Below are positions 63,991-64,000 of a stretch of 64,000 bases of DNA, one piece after another. The position numbers and the translations under genes were made by a program. How positions within the stretch are numbered: the stretch's first letter is position 1; the number at the start of each line of letters is the position of its first letter. The notes under the pieces are model-generated. The model searched no databases, had not been told where the DNA came from, and saw only the letters and a list, made by a program, of their open reading frames with translations. The stretch lies in contig NZ_JACHEP010000001.1 of NCBI RefSeq assembly GCF_014201465.1, positions 493,254 through 557,253 of the forward strand, given 5' to 3'. This DNA is from Anoxybacteroides tepidamans (GTDB lineage Bacteria > Bacillota > Bacilli > Bacillales > Anoxybacillaceae).

Positions 63991-64000
63991 CGGATGAAGA

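Overview
The window is chromosomal DNA from a thermophilic, endospore-forming member of the Bacillaceae, most like Anoxybacillus or Geobacillus. Three things point there: the gene order closely follows the Bacillus subtilis region running from ypdA/gudB through ypb, serA, sigX, res, spm/dacB, scp, rib and ppiB to lysA, spoVA, spoIIA, dacF and the drm/pupG/pdp genes; several proteins read almost like their Geobacillus or PS3 counterparts; and Shine-Dalgarno sequences are strong, with many GTG and TTG starts. No tRNA, rRNA or CRISPR array was seen. Species assignment is inference, because no search was run.

Layout. 1-4.2 kb: asparaginase, bacillithiol disulfide reductase (YpdA), glutamate dehydrogenase with a cre box, and the MecA paralogue YpbH. 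4.3-11.8 kb: the ypb cluster (MerR-like regulator, YpbG, a membrane protein, YpbF, YpbE, YpbD, RecS, YpbB), interrupted by the forward-strand spore-coat operon cotJABC. 12-15.5 kb: ferredoxin, pyrophosphatase, SerA, HisJ. 15.6-18.4 kb: an AT-rich island with a microprotein gene, a recombinase-like orphan and an EcoRII-type restriction-modification pair. 18.4-20.1 kb: rsiX-sigX with an autoregulatory-type promoter. 20.2-28.9 kb: a ten-gene cobamide uptake, salvage and nucleotide-loop assembly operon behind a cobalamin riboswitch.

29-36.3 kb: the cytochrome c maturation and redox-sensing genes resABC and resDE, then rluB. A 0.4-kb IS200/IS605-derived element sits exactly at the resA start codon. 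36.4-43.4 kb: spmAB-dacB, a superoxide dismutase with a duplicated N-terminal module, ypuI, an orphan, scpBA, ypuF. 43.0-47.3 kb: the riboflavin operon ribDE-ribBA-ribHT with an FMN riboswitch. 47.3-51.2 kb: a microprotein gene, ppiB, ypuA, a Doc/AbrB-type toxin-antitoxin pair and lysA. 51.2-51.6 kb: an intergenic region with a striking four-stem palindromic structure. 51.6-59.5 kb: spoVA operon, spoIIAA-AB-sigF and dacF, with matches to sigma-G, sigma-H and sigma-F promoters. 59.6-62.9 kb: pdp, purine nucleoside phosphorylase and phosphopentomutase. 63.0-64.0 kb: a decayed IS4-type transposase.

Most of the window is conserved core and sporulation sequence. The observations most worth a second look are the mobile element that appears to have replaced the resA ribosome-binding site, the cloverleaf-like element between spoVAF and lysA, the recombinase-fold orphan beside the restriction system, two proteins that have lost signature residues (a MerR/B12-fold regulator and a CobU-like protein), and the duplicated N-terminal module of the superoxide dismutase.
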